Below the pieces are notes generated by a model that saw nothing but the letters and a program-made list of their open reading frames with translations, had not been told where the DNA came from and searched no databases. From the NCBI GenBank assembly GCA_013397935.1, contig VZRN01000634.1, positions 3,671,072 through 3,735,071 of the forward strand: 64,000 nt of DNA, written 5' to 3'. Source of the DNA: Dasyornis broadbenti (lineage: Eukaryota > Chordata > Aves > Passeriformes > Dasyornithidae). This document shows, in pieces, positions 53,911 through 64,000 of the stretch (positions are counted from its first letter, which is position 1; each line of letters opens with the position of its first letter). Both the position numbers and the translations under genes were made by a program.

Positions 53911-56504
53911 ATAATTTTTTTATAATAAAAGCTACTTTAATCTTTTAAGCGTGTATTCTATGACAACTAAAACCAGGAGAAACTGAAACTACCTCTCCTA
54001 TTTCCAAAACATGTCCTAAAAATTAGAGATCTTCAAATCTTCATCCATCCCTAAGGAAGAGGTCTTAGAAAAGTGAGCTGGACAAAAGAAAAACCTTCTG
54101 CAATTAACATTCATCTTTTTTTTCTCTTTACTCAACATTTTGAAAATAGCAGTACTTTTCGATAACCTCATAAATACGTGTGAAAAAAGACAGGCATTCC
54201 TTAATAACTTGGGGTTTTTAATTATCAGAATAGTATTGGGATCTGCTGGAAACCTAATTGAAGGTTTCTCATGACAGCCATCCAAAATACAAGACATGCA
54301 CTGATGCACCCATTACAATAAGTAAAGGAAGCAGAAAAAAATAATCCTTGCAAAATTATTCTGAAACAAGAATTACAATGGATCCAAAGAACTTTTACAT
54401 TGCACACAGTAAGCATTAGTTAATATTCTTGTAGAACTTGTGATATCTGTTTTTAATTTGGTAGAAAAAAATAATGGTCTTTAAATGCAATATGTTTCAT
54501 GCCTGGATGGCGACAGCTACTGCTGACTTTAGTAATAAGGTTCTTATTTAATAAGATTTGAGTTTAGTAACAAATATTTTAACAACAAAAATTACCGAAG
54601 AAAGTTAAAATCCTGTTGGGTACATTGGTCATGACCAGTATATCATGCAGATACAGTGACATAATTTATAAGTAAATGGTCAGAAACTCAGGCATCTACG
54701 TCAGGTCATTTTTAAAGATAAAATAAAGGCCAAAGAGAGGCATCTTTGTTCAGAGATACTGACACTGAACATATAAAAATAATGCCCCAGCAGAGTGGCA
54801 GTGAACTCTGATGGTATTTGAAAAAGGCTCCAACCTCTTTCTTTTGTGATGTACAAAAATATGACACCTTTTAAATATGGTAGATTTTGAGGCAGTAGGA
54901 AAATGATGGGTGCAGCATAATCTACCCCAGGTGCCCCTTTGTTACCTTTTGTAACTTCACACGGCACTGCACGTTTGCAGCTCCAATACCAAGCATCTAC
55001 GCAAACCCAAACGTAATTTCATTTAGATGCGCCATTTTAGTGTTTTTATTGTGGCTATCCATTGAGAGCGTTATAGGTCATGTAATTGGCAATTTCTCAT
55101 AAATGAAACAACTGTTTTCTCAACGTCTTTTGGGAAAATGTTCCTTTCTCTGTGCTGCCACACACATGGTTTCCAGAGGACGCGCAAACAAATCGGAGTC
55201 TTTTGTGCTCAGAAAGCATCCCCACATCTGTGCTGAGTGGCAAACTGATCCGTCCGGACATCAGCGAAAGATAATGCTCAACTAAGACAGATGAAGTGGA
55301 GCTCTCCATTTGACAGATTCGTGCCTTCCAGCTTGAGTCTATCATCCTTTCCACTCAGAAACATGCTAAGTTATATATTATTGTTTCATGACAGCTAGTG
55401 TGAAAATCAGAGCCTGGAATGCAGAAAGATACACCAACTTGTCCCTCACCCTAACTCACTGAACTTGCTGTGCCTGGAAGCAAGACTTTCTCCTCCAGTC
55501 CTCATTCAATCCCCAAAGGGACGTCAGGATAACGGAACCTGACAGTTTTAAAGCAATAATGCCATAAACCACCCTAAAGGAGCCTTGTATCAAGCAACAA
55601 GAGGCAATTACCTTGACTCTTGACTCACTACCACCAGTCAGAAACAGAGTTTATCTCCTCAGAGACACCAAGTCACAGCTGTAGGAATGCAAATCAGCTC
55701 TTTTTCCCTTTTAAAGCTCAGACCCAGTGACTTTTTCAAAGCAATGTCCACAGATGACCACTTGTCTGTCCAGATCTCTCTAGACAAATCACTACTGAGC
55801 AATATTTCTATTCTACTACAAAACCTTCTCTAAAGAATCATATTCTTGGATATTTTGGATAGCAAGAAAAATGGGCGAATGGGGTGCAGGCTTTGTAAGA
55901 AGGTGGATTTTCAGCTACAGCACAAAATCATGAAAACAGACTTCTTATGCAAAGGTGATGTAAAAATTTCAGATGGTAATTAACCACATCTTGGGTGGAA
56001 AAGCAAACAGGGGGAACAATCCATGTGAAAAAACTGAAGATGTGTTAACTTTAACCAAAACACTGATCTTCTATCAGCAACAGAAAAGGGGGAAAATGTT
56101 TTGGTTCCAAACTATTCCCCCACTGCCACTGTGGACTTCGGACAGGAGTACTCGGTATCATTCAAAAGACAGCCTGTCTGTCCTAAAAAAAACCCTCTCT
56201 TTTAAAGGGCAGCTAAAAATTACCTTAGAAAGACAACATGTCCAGCTCTCCCTATTTATTAAATTACAAGAACCGGAGAGTGACCTTAGAGTTTGACTGG
56301 AGCGCAACTCCAAAGCAAAAAAAAACTGCTCAATCTATTTTTGAGCTCCCTAAATCTCTTCCCTTCCTATGCTGGCACACAAAATGGGAAAGAAGGAACT
56401 GTGCTGACCCACAAACGTCTGCAGTGTAATCCATCTGAGACATTCCAGGGAGGACGGAAGTCAGCCTGTTCTGCAAAGTTGTGCTGGATGAGCTCACGGA
56501 GTCG

Positions 56505-56617
56505 CTGAGGGGTTGGGGTGGGAAGGGACCTCTGCAGATCGTCTGGTCCAGCCCCTCTGCTACAGCAGCTGCACAGGATCACATCCAGGTGGGCTTTGAA
56601 TTTTTCCAGAGGATTGT
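56505..56617 (-). mobile_element. CR1 LINE fragment, 3' end
   Basis: GGTTGGGGTGGGAAGGGACC, CTCTGCAGATCGTCTGGTCC and AGCCCCTCTGCTACAGCAG, then CACAGGATCACATCCAGGTGGGCTTTGAATTTTTCCAG, match the reverse complement of a CR1 subfamily 3' end. Similarity fades at AGGATTGTGAAG. The orientation is the same as the other two CR1 copies in this intron, that is, sense with respect to PCDH11. Confidence 0.86.
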
Positions 56618-59600
56618 GAAGTAAGAAAACTAAACTAACCCCTTCTCCAAGCAGAAACTCAAAATCTCTGTCTCAGCAACATGACAGTGAGAAGGAAAAA
56701 ACCCCATAACAATTTTTAAAAAAAAACAAAAACAACCCTCAAATGCTTTTTTAATATGCATCTCATTTTCACCTTGTCCACAAGCACTGTCAGATCTAGG
56801 ATCTGGTTTAACATAATTTCTCAGTTTTAGGTACCTAAGTGCTGTTGTTACCTGTAACATCAATATGAGTGTAATTTTATTTTGGTGGTAATTAATCTTG
56901 AAATATCACTGAACAAGTTGCCTTTCTCCAATGAGAAGAAAGAAATACTGAAAAATTCTTATTCTTGTGAGGAAGTCAAGAAATCTCTTATCTGAGTCAT
57001 GTCTGTGAAATGAAAATTCTTGGAATCTTGAATAGCCATCTTCCATAGCTCAGCCATATTTCCCTTACACAATTACTAGAAATGGTTGCTAATAAAAAAA
57101 GAAATCAGAACATGCAAGAATATTTTGCTGTTAGAGGATTACAATAAATTTACAAATAATTTTTGATTTGTAGAAAAATTAAGAAAAATTACGTTGAAAT
57201 TCCTTAATCATGTTAGTGTCTAACCGCAGTATTCAGTAAGACCTGACAATATTAATAAATATCTGTTTACATGTAGAAAAGAAGCTCTGTGGTGGCAGTT
57301 TTTTCACAGAATGCAGATGTTGATAACAACCACCCCAGGCTTTCTGTGACCTACTTAAAGGGCCAATAGACCACTTCACTGTCCTCTCTGAAGCGCTGCT
57401 GAAATCACACAGAAGAACCATCCACGTTAGTTTAATCCACATTAATTCCAGTGTGACAAGCTATGCGACACGGTTTGAGAGTGAAAGGGAGGGTTGCTGC
57501 TTCAGCTCCCACTGGAAGGAATGACAGCAGAAAAAAGGACAGCAAGGAGAGGTTCGTGTTTGGGACAGTGAAGCTGACCCGGTGAACGCCTGTGTTCAAA
57601 GTCTGTGGCGCTGTGCGCTGCATTTACATGGACATCGACCATTGCAGCTTCCTTTTGTCTCTGTACTGGACCCCACAGGTGGCACCGGTGCAGCATGGAA
57701 CACAAGCAGACCATGGAAAGGTTGTTGGCCTCCTCCACTGTCACAGCTGACTTTCAAATTTGTATCACTACTTACAACACCATTATCAACAAAGATTGCG
57801 TTAAGATGACTTTCTGATACACATTGAATTACAAATCTAGTCACAGTCTATAATTCTAACTACCTTCCTAGATTTCTTTTCACATAGAACTTCCATTCCT
57901 GATCTTGACAGTGATATGAGTTACTTGATCCAAGACCATTGCGAGGCTCAGAAATAACCACTTGCAAATACGAAATATGACGCTTGAAATACGATGAAGA
58001 GCTATGATTTCCATCTTCCATGGGTCATGGAATTGATCAACTGTATCAGAAAGAAGGGGATATCTTCTATTGAAAGACATCACAAAGATGATCTACAGCA
58101 GCAGATGTAACTCTGCTCATCAGAGGCAAGACTGACATGTTGTGAGACTGAGCAGGAATCTATTTTGTCAGATTACAGAGGTATGAACTGACAGCTACAA
58201 AGAGATTATTATATTGTTCTAGAAGGAATGCACCAGCTGCTTCTGATAGGTAAATACAGCAAAATTACTGTACTAGGTAAGAGTAATGGAACTATAACAG
58301 TAACACCAATCTCATTTCCCCCCAAACTAGATCAGATTAAAGGAACAAGCTACTAGCACACAGGATCAGCTCACAGAAGAAAATGCTCTGTTCCTGTTGC
58401 ACCTCTGCAACTTCTAGTGCATGTGGTACACCAAGCTGGCTAGAAATGCTATGCAATCAATACAAAAATATTATTTAAAACATGCTCTTCTATGAATCCT
58501 TTCGGAAGCACATGTGACTCTCCATTGCAGCACTTTGAGCTGGAATTATATTCAAAACCTGTTCTGAACCAGCTCACCTTTTTAACATTTAAGAGAACAA
58601 AGAAATGCTTCACACCAAAATCTCTGTAGTCAAGGCAGAGGCCTGTGACACCTATAAATATGACGAGTATTAATCAGGTTACACTAAACATTAGCTTGCC
58701 TTGAACTCAAACCTAAGTGTACTGGAGCAGTGTAATCAACAGCAGCACGTAGGTATTTATACCACTGTGGTGGCACTGCCTGACACAATGAACATTTTAC
58801 ATCACTCTGTAAACAATGGGACTGTCCTGACAGGTGAACAAAGCCCTGCAGGCTGAGCTGCCCACTGCGTTAAACCAGAACATTAGTATTTGTAGATTCA
58901 TCCCCAATCAGAAATCACTGTTTATTAAGGTTTCAATTTAAAATTTTCTCTTGCATCCTACTGTTTTCACATACTACTTCTATTTATGAATGCCCAGCTC
59001 CTTTCCCCTATCACTTCCCGTTCATACTTAAAGAAATTATCTCAACTGAGACGAAAATGGTTGGGTTTCCATCTGGCCATTTATTTCTTCTCTTAGCTGC
59101 GCCTTCTACCAACTCCTACCATCAGTGTTGTGCCATTCTCTTCCCCAATTTAGAGCTATTTCTCATTCCAAATGAATTTTCTTCTAGTGTTAAATAACGT
59201 CTAAGTTCTCCCTCCTCCCCTTGTTCACAGTAAACACTGTTTGTCATGTAAAACCTTAATGCCACGCTCTCTGTGGTCACCTTGAGGCATCTCAGCAGAG
59301 AAACACAATCTTTTATAATGCCATGCACAGCAGCTTTGGGTAACAGCAAGATGCTCTGCGTGACTGTCTCCTCTTTTCTATTAACAGCAAAACTGTTGTC
59401 TTTTTAGAGTTTATGTATTTCAAAGAGGGTAGAGAAAATCACAGAGACACAGAAAGTTTTGAAGCCATGAATCAGTTACATACAAAGAAGTTATTTTCTA
59501 TTCAGGTACACCTTGATAAAATGCAGGCAGGCAAAAAATACTGGAGTGCTGCTCTGTGTGGTAATTAAAGCACTGTCTTGTTTTAAATAAATCAAATCCT

Positions 59601-61658
59601 GCTTTAAAAACCTCCTATGGAACACTGAATCCAAAATACAAAAATATATTTTCTACAAAGTTTTGTTTTCTACTGTTTTAAGGGGTTTTAGTAGGAAGCA
59701 AGATATTTAAAAACCCCCATGAAAATATGTCATTTAGTGTAAAGACTTTATAATTTCTTATCTCGTTTGCAAAAGAAACCGAATACAAAAATTGTATGCA
59801 AACTTTTCCACAGCCTTTGAGAGGGGCAGTAAGGTAAGTGTACCAAAGCGAGGAAACATTGTAACACATGGCTGTTACCTTCCCAAGGAGCTACAGAGTT
59901 GCTGAAAATGTGAAAAAAACCTATAAACGACTCTGCTGAGTACATAGTGAGAAGTTTACTCCTTCTTAGAATTTGTTATGGACAAAGTCTCTACCTACCT
60001 ATATTCAGGCAAAACAGGCCCGGCTTCACACAGGCAATAAGCAAATCTTGGCTAAATTTGTTTCAAAAGCGAAGTATAACTGAAAAACTTTCCCTTCATT
60101 GCACAATTTGTTTTTATTACTTCCTCTCCCAAATCCAGAGCAACACATTTCACCCTGTTGCTGCACATACACTAAAAGCATCAGCTTTTCTGCTTCTATG
60201 AAGTGATTTTTATATCTTATCATTTCCCACTCCTCTGTCCTCCCCCAAGCTGCCCTGCCCATCTGTTTCATCTCAGGTGCTTCCCGAAATTCCCCCCATC
60301 GCTGCCATGTCAGCCCTGCTGGACCCATCCTGCTCAGAAGGCACAGCAGTTCCTGGTGCTGCAGTCCCCCCCACATGTCTGTTTGCTGCTGATAAAAGGA
60401 AGGAAAAGGTCAGCACCTCTCAGGAGCCAGAAGATATCAGCATCTTCAGAGCACACGCCAAAAACCAGAGCAGGACAATGCGCATGAAGCGCATTTGGGG
60501 AGGAGGGGCATGAGAAAGCCACATCACTTTTAATCCATCTTATGATTACTTTTGATATTAACATTCTGAAAATTGGCAATAGAAGAACATCTGGACATAC
60601 TATTCCAAATGGCATCTGGCTGTCAAGAGCTCCTTTTTGGTTTTTACAGATCCTTTCCGAGTTATGTGAAATTGCTGGCTCATTCCAAGGCAATGGATCC
60701 ATAACTCAAGCAATACCTGACCAACAGGCATTCAAGAGAAAAATGCAATTAATTCTTTTAGAAGCTCTGCCTACAAGGCTGTGATTTCACAAACCATTTT
60801 GTTTGCAGTACCTGTAGCACAAGATTTCGGAACTTCCAGTCCATACCAGGGTGTGTTCAACCTCATCACCTTTCTTTCCATTATGTGGCAAAAGCAGTTT
60901 TTCAGAGACACTTGAATAACAATGCAAGTGGGTTTTTTTTTATTTACTTTTCCCCTAATTAAAAATTAAATAATTTGGCATTCAAAAGTTTTTTGCACAT
61001 TCCTTGGTGAAAAACCTGTCAGGCAGACCATCTCATCTCGCACTGCATCTCCAGACGAGGCCTCGTGCCCTACACCGCCTTTGGTGGAGCTGTGGTTGTA
61101 TTTCGGATGAGCTCCCACTCGTGTGACACAAATGTGTTACCACTCTGCTGATCTGTTACATTCTCTCTCTGAATGCACAGTCCAAAAATAAGCTCACAAA
61201 ACAAGACTGCTATTGTGGTGATTTGAACTGTTGCTCACTCAGGCCCAGGGACTCCTGATTTTGCCATTTTCTATAGTTTTCCTACAATAACAGCACTTTT
61301 CTCTCAGATAACTCACATTTCTCTGTTCAGACTGGATATTACCTTGCCCCATTTTGTGCGTAACCCTGGTTTTTTCATTATTTTCTGCTCCTACTGTTAT
61401 TTATTTAATATACTGTTATTCATTCCCAAAAATCTCATTTAATATGCCAAATAAAGAAGACTGTGTCCTGCTGGATGCTTCTGCTTAGCTGTCTAAAAGA
61501 ACCCCAAACAAAACCCAGACACGTAGATACACCTGCTCTCCTATAACCCAGGAAAAGTTTTAAAGTGCTTACTACAAAGACTTCAGATGCAATAGTAACT
61601 TCTTGTAAAGTTTTAAGCTCCTTGGCTGCACTGAGAGCAGACAGACATGTGTGGGATC

Positions 61659-61676
61659 TTTTTTTTTTTTTTTTTT
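61659..61676. repeat. Poly-T (18 nt)
   Basis: An uninterrupted T homopolymer. On the minus strand it gives the lysine run seen in two spurious open frames. Confidence 0.85.
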
Positions 61677-62790
61677 GATAGCTAGCCAGAAATGCCCAGT
61701 GGGATGCAGTTTTCTGAAAGAGATTTTTATGTCTTTGTCGCTCCTTAGTACCCACACTGCCACAACTGCTTCAGGTTCCAAGCAATTTAAAAGAGCTAAA
61801 ATAAGGCAGAGCTTCATTTTTATTAAATTGCTAGTAAGTACTGATATCAGTGAATATCAGCTATCCAGTCAGTCAAGCATATATTGGCCTATATAATCTG
61901 TTTTCTTCTGGTGGTAGTGAAGGGTCAGATTGGCTGCAGAGCAGCCAAACCACAAAATAGTTCCCTATTCCAAATCAAAGGAAGTGAAGGCCCTTTCAGC
62001 TTCCCCCAACAGTTTTAGGGTCAGTTTCTTTCCTGTTCTAAAGTTTATTTTGGTAAACTCAAACAAAAGTGACCATTTAGCAATCACACGCTCTTGTTTA
62101 CATAAACATCACATTTTTATGTCATTCTTTTGTTCCCTAATCGCAGTTCCCCTGTTAATTGCTAGAAAGAATAAAAGAAGCAAGAACATGAAACATCTGC
62201 TCTTACAAGGTCATTGGCACTGTTCTCCCTGCATTCATGCGTATCCTGGACTTGCTCCTGCCCAGACATTACCAACTGCTTTGACAACTGGACTCTTTCG
62301 TTCTGGAATAGCTCATCAATACACAGAGGAGCATCACATCAACTTGTGGGCGAAGTTCTACTGCTCAAGTGCAACAGTCATGCGAGAGAGGCACAGAAAA
62401 AGGATGTCTCCACAAAAACGGGAGACATAAACCCAGCACTAAACACCGCTGCACTCGGCACTGTCACATTAAGGCAGTGAGAACACATTTTTAATGGCCC
62501 AAGAACGCTGCCAGCCAAAGTGTACAAACACTTTGGATTCTGGTAGAGAGTTCATGAAGACATGGATGCCCCATCACACAGATACACACGTACATAAACA
62601 GCTGCCCACAGAGCAGGATACGATGCACCAGAATGCACTCAGGGCTACAGATTCACGTGTCAACACACACCTGCACCGTACCGCAACTGCAGGACACAGC
62701 TTTGGGTTTCTGATGGGGTGGTGAGGACTGACAACATTTGTGGGAGGACAGTGACACAGGCAGTACCAGAGAAGAATGAAAGAAACCCAC

Positions 62791-63330
62791 CTTGAGGAGC
62801 TCATAATGCTGGATACCATTCACGCCGATGTCCGGGTCGATGGCGGACGGGACAGAATAGCGGGAATTAATGGCTGTGTTCTCAGGGATAGAGATGTTAA
62901 TAACTGTCGAGGGGAAAAGGGGGGCGTTGTCATTTATATCCTCTATTAGGAATCTGATCTTGACCAGTCTGAAAACCTCATCGGGCAGAACAGCCACTTC
63001 CACCTCGTAGAAGCAGCGGTTCTCGCTGAAGATGCCGGCGCACAGCTTCTCGCGGTCGATGCGGTTGGCAGCCGTGAAAATCTCCCCGGTGTTCTCCTCC
63101 ACCCTCACCAGGGGCACGTCCCCAGTCTTGTAGACGAGCTTGAACTGCAGCGGGGAGGACAGGGGCACGTCTGGGTCCAGCGTTAGGTTGAGATCCTTGA
63201 GCAAATTGCCAATGAGGACATTTTCAGGCAGTTCTTCCCGCACGGTGTAATTCTTCTCCTGTGCGCCAGATTGAAATACAATGCAGGCCAACAAGACTGC
63301 CAAGAGGTAGGTTCCAGACAGCAAGTCCAT
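62791..63330 (-). CDS. PCDH11X: Protocadherin-11, first coding exon (signal peptide, EC1, start of EC2)
   Basis: This exon encodes residues 1-180 of a delta-1 protocadherin, a calcium-dependent adhesion protein of the plasma membrane that is mainly neuronal. Residues 1-23 form a hydrophobic signal peptide, with likely cleavage after Gly-Ala before QEKNYT. EC1 runs from about 26 to 138 and shows the calcium-binding motifs PEN (35-37), DRE (92-94) and DINDNAP (131-137). EC2 begins with PEN at 149-151 and DPD at 165-167. N-glycosylation sequons are at N27, N49 and N145. I chose the ATG at 63330 because it is followed directly by the signal peptide and sits in a strong Kozak context (G at -3, G at +4); the open frame further upstream is intronic. 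The exon ends in phase 0 at CTCAAG|GTGGGT. From recall, EC1 matches PCDH11X more closely than PCDH9. The assignment to PCDH11 is strong; X-linkage is not implied in birds. Confidence 0.95.
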
Positions 63331-63374
63331 CTCCAGAATGACTAATGAGGAGTCGTGTAGAACGCCAGGAGTAG
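63331..63374 (-). other. PCDH11X: 5' UTR part of the first coding exon and its splice acceptor
   Basis: A strong acceptor lies immediately above 63374: on the minus strand the tract CTTTTCTTTTCCTTTTTCCAG precedes CTACTCC, an almost pure pyrimidine run ending in CAG. The 44 nt from there to the ATG contain no upstream ATG. The transcript must therefore start in at least one further 5' exon, which is not identified here and may lie outside the window. Confidence 0.75.
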
Positions 63375-64000
63375 CTGGAAAAAGGAAAAGAAAAGTCCTT
63401 GAAAAGTCACAGAATACTGTGTTCCTAAAGGGATAGAGACACCAAAGGAGTACCTTTCCCACAACAAACAACACAAACCAGTTGAAAACTTTATTAAAGT
63501 CACATCTGACTCAGTCCTTTCTAAATATGTATAAAATTCCTTGCACAACTTTTTTCTTAAAACTATTAACTAAATACTGAGGTAAGAATTTTAGGGCTGG
63601 ATCATATTGAATGAAGAAATAAGTACAGGAATCCCTATTTCCAGCATGAGCTTTTCCTTTGCTCCTCAGGAAAATCTCTTCCTTTGATCTCTCTGCCACA
63701 TTGTTCTCAATTTTTTTGTTTCCTAAGAAAAAAGTAGGCAAGAAGTTTGCAAGCAACCATCTGCTGAGAACCCAATCTTTTTATACCTCTTGCTTAAATA
63801 TGGGAATAGAAGAACACTTGTCTTAATTCTACCCCACGTTTTGCGCTGACAAAATTATGTAATATTTGTTAACAACAACAAAGAAATCTGGATATTTTTA
63901 ATCCAGGAACTTCAACTGGCAAGAAAATGTTATTATCTAAATGGAGTCTGGTAAACTTCAGCCAACAATGTGTGGAAATCTGTCTAGTGAACTGTAAGAA
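63375..64000 (-). other. Intron upstream of the start-codon exon
   Basis: This stretch is AT-rich and contains the pyrimidine tract of the acceptor next to 63374. I see no convincing exon, promoter or repeat in the remainder. The short open frames here lack any recognisable protein features. Confidence 0.6.

Larger units (their letters stand above)
40668..62790 (-). other. PCDH11 intron separating the two coding exons (22.1 kb)
   Basis: The intron is bounded by the donor AAG|GTGGGT at 62790 and the acceptor TTGTAG at 40668 and is phase 0. It splits EC2 between residues 180 and 181. It is AT-rich, with stop-dense frames throughout. Recognisable contents are CR1 fragments near 41823, 52322 and 56505, an N gap at 46615-46673, a degenerate minisatellite at 47149-47228, simple repeats, and the candidate microexon at 43727-43774. 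GC-richer patches near 47800-47950, 57480-57770 and 60230-60480 have open frames that I do not recognise. No other exon or RNA gene is supported. Confidence 0.85.

Noticed and set aside
61930..62430. 166-codon open frame on the plus strand
   Set aside because: Low-information sequence without recognisable motifs in intronic DNA; composition unlike the neighbouring real exons.
62653..62790. Extension of the first coding exon frame by 45 codons into the intron
   Set aside because: The GT donor at 62790 and the clean in-frame continuation at 40667 show that this is intron; a retained-intron form is possible but unsupported.
63331..63474. Upstream in-frame methionine giving a longer N-terminus
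   Set aside because: The first ATG lies beyond a strong splice acceptor at 63375 and the extra residues do not fit a protocadherin; the signal peptide starts at 63330.

Overview
The window looks like nuclear DNA from a bird, or at least a sauropsid. It is AT-rich, intron-dominated and poor in repeats. The only interspersed repeats I can recognise are short, decayed fragments resembling the avian CR1 LINE. Two assembly defects are visible: a run of Ns at 46615-46673 and a single N in a poly-T tract at 6031.

One protein-coding gene is supported, on the minus strand: a delta-1 protocadherin that I assign to PCDH11 (PCDH11X). Two coding exons are present. The first (62791-63330, with a little 5' UTR to 63374) carries the start codon, signal peptide, EC1 and the first part of EC2. 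The second (38181-40667) carries the rest of EC2, EC3-EC7, the transmembrane helix and the proximal cytoplasmic tail with the conserved motifs shared by delta-1 protocadherins. They join in phase 0 across a 22.1 kb intron to give 1009 codons. If the donor at the end of the second exon is not used, translation reads four more codons (V-M-E-F) and stops, giving a 1013-residue short-tail form with a candidate poly(A) signal about 380 nt further on. The longer cytoplasmic tail, if made, must come from exons beyond position 1.

Layout: 63375-64000 is intron upstream of the start-codon exon; 62791-63374 is the first coding exon; 40668-62790 is an intron with three CR1 fragments and one candidate 48-nt in-frame microexon at 43727-43774; 38181-40667 is the large exon; 37760-38165 is the possible short-isoform 3' UTR; and 1-37760 is intron or downstream sequence with simple repeats, one further CR1 tail and a few regulatory-looking motif clusters.

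I found no RNA genes, CRISPR arrays, complete mobile elements or second gene. No wholly new system is evident. The best leads are the microexon that would insert 16 residues into EC2, the intron splitting EC2, the read-through short isoform with a mutually exclusive hairpin pair in its putative 3' UTR, a decayed 14-15 bp minisatellite, and clusters of perfect transcription-factor-like motifs in the introns.
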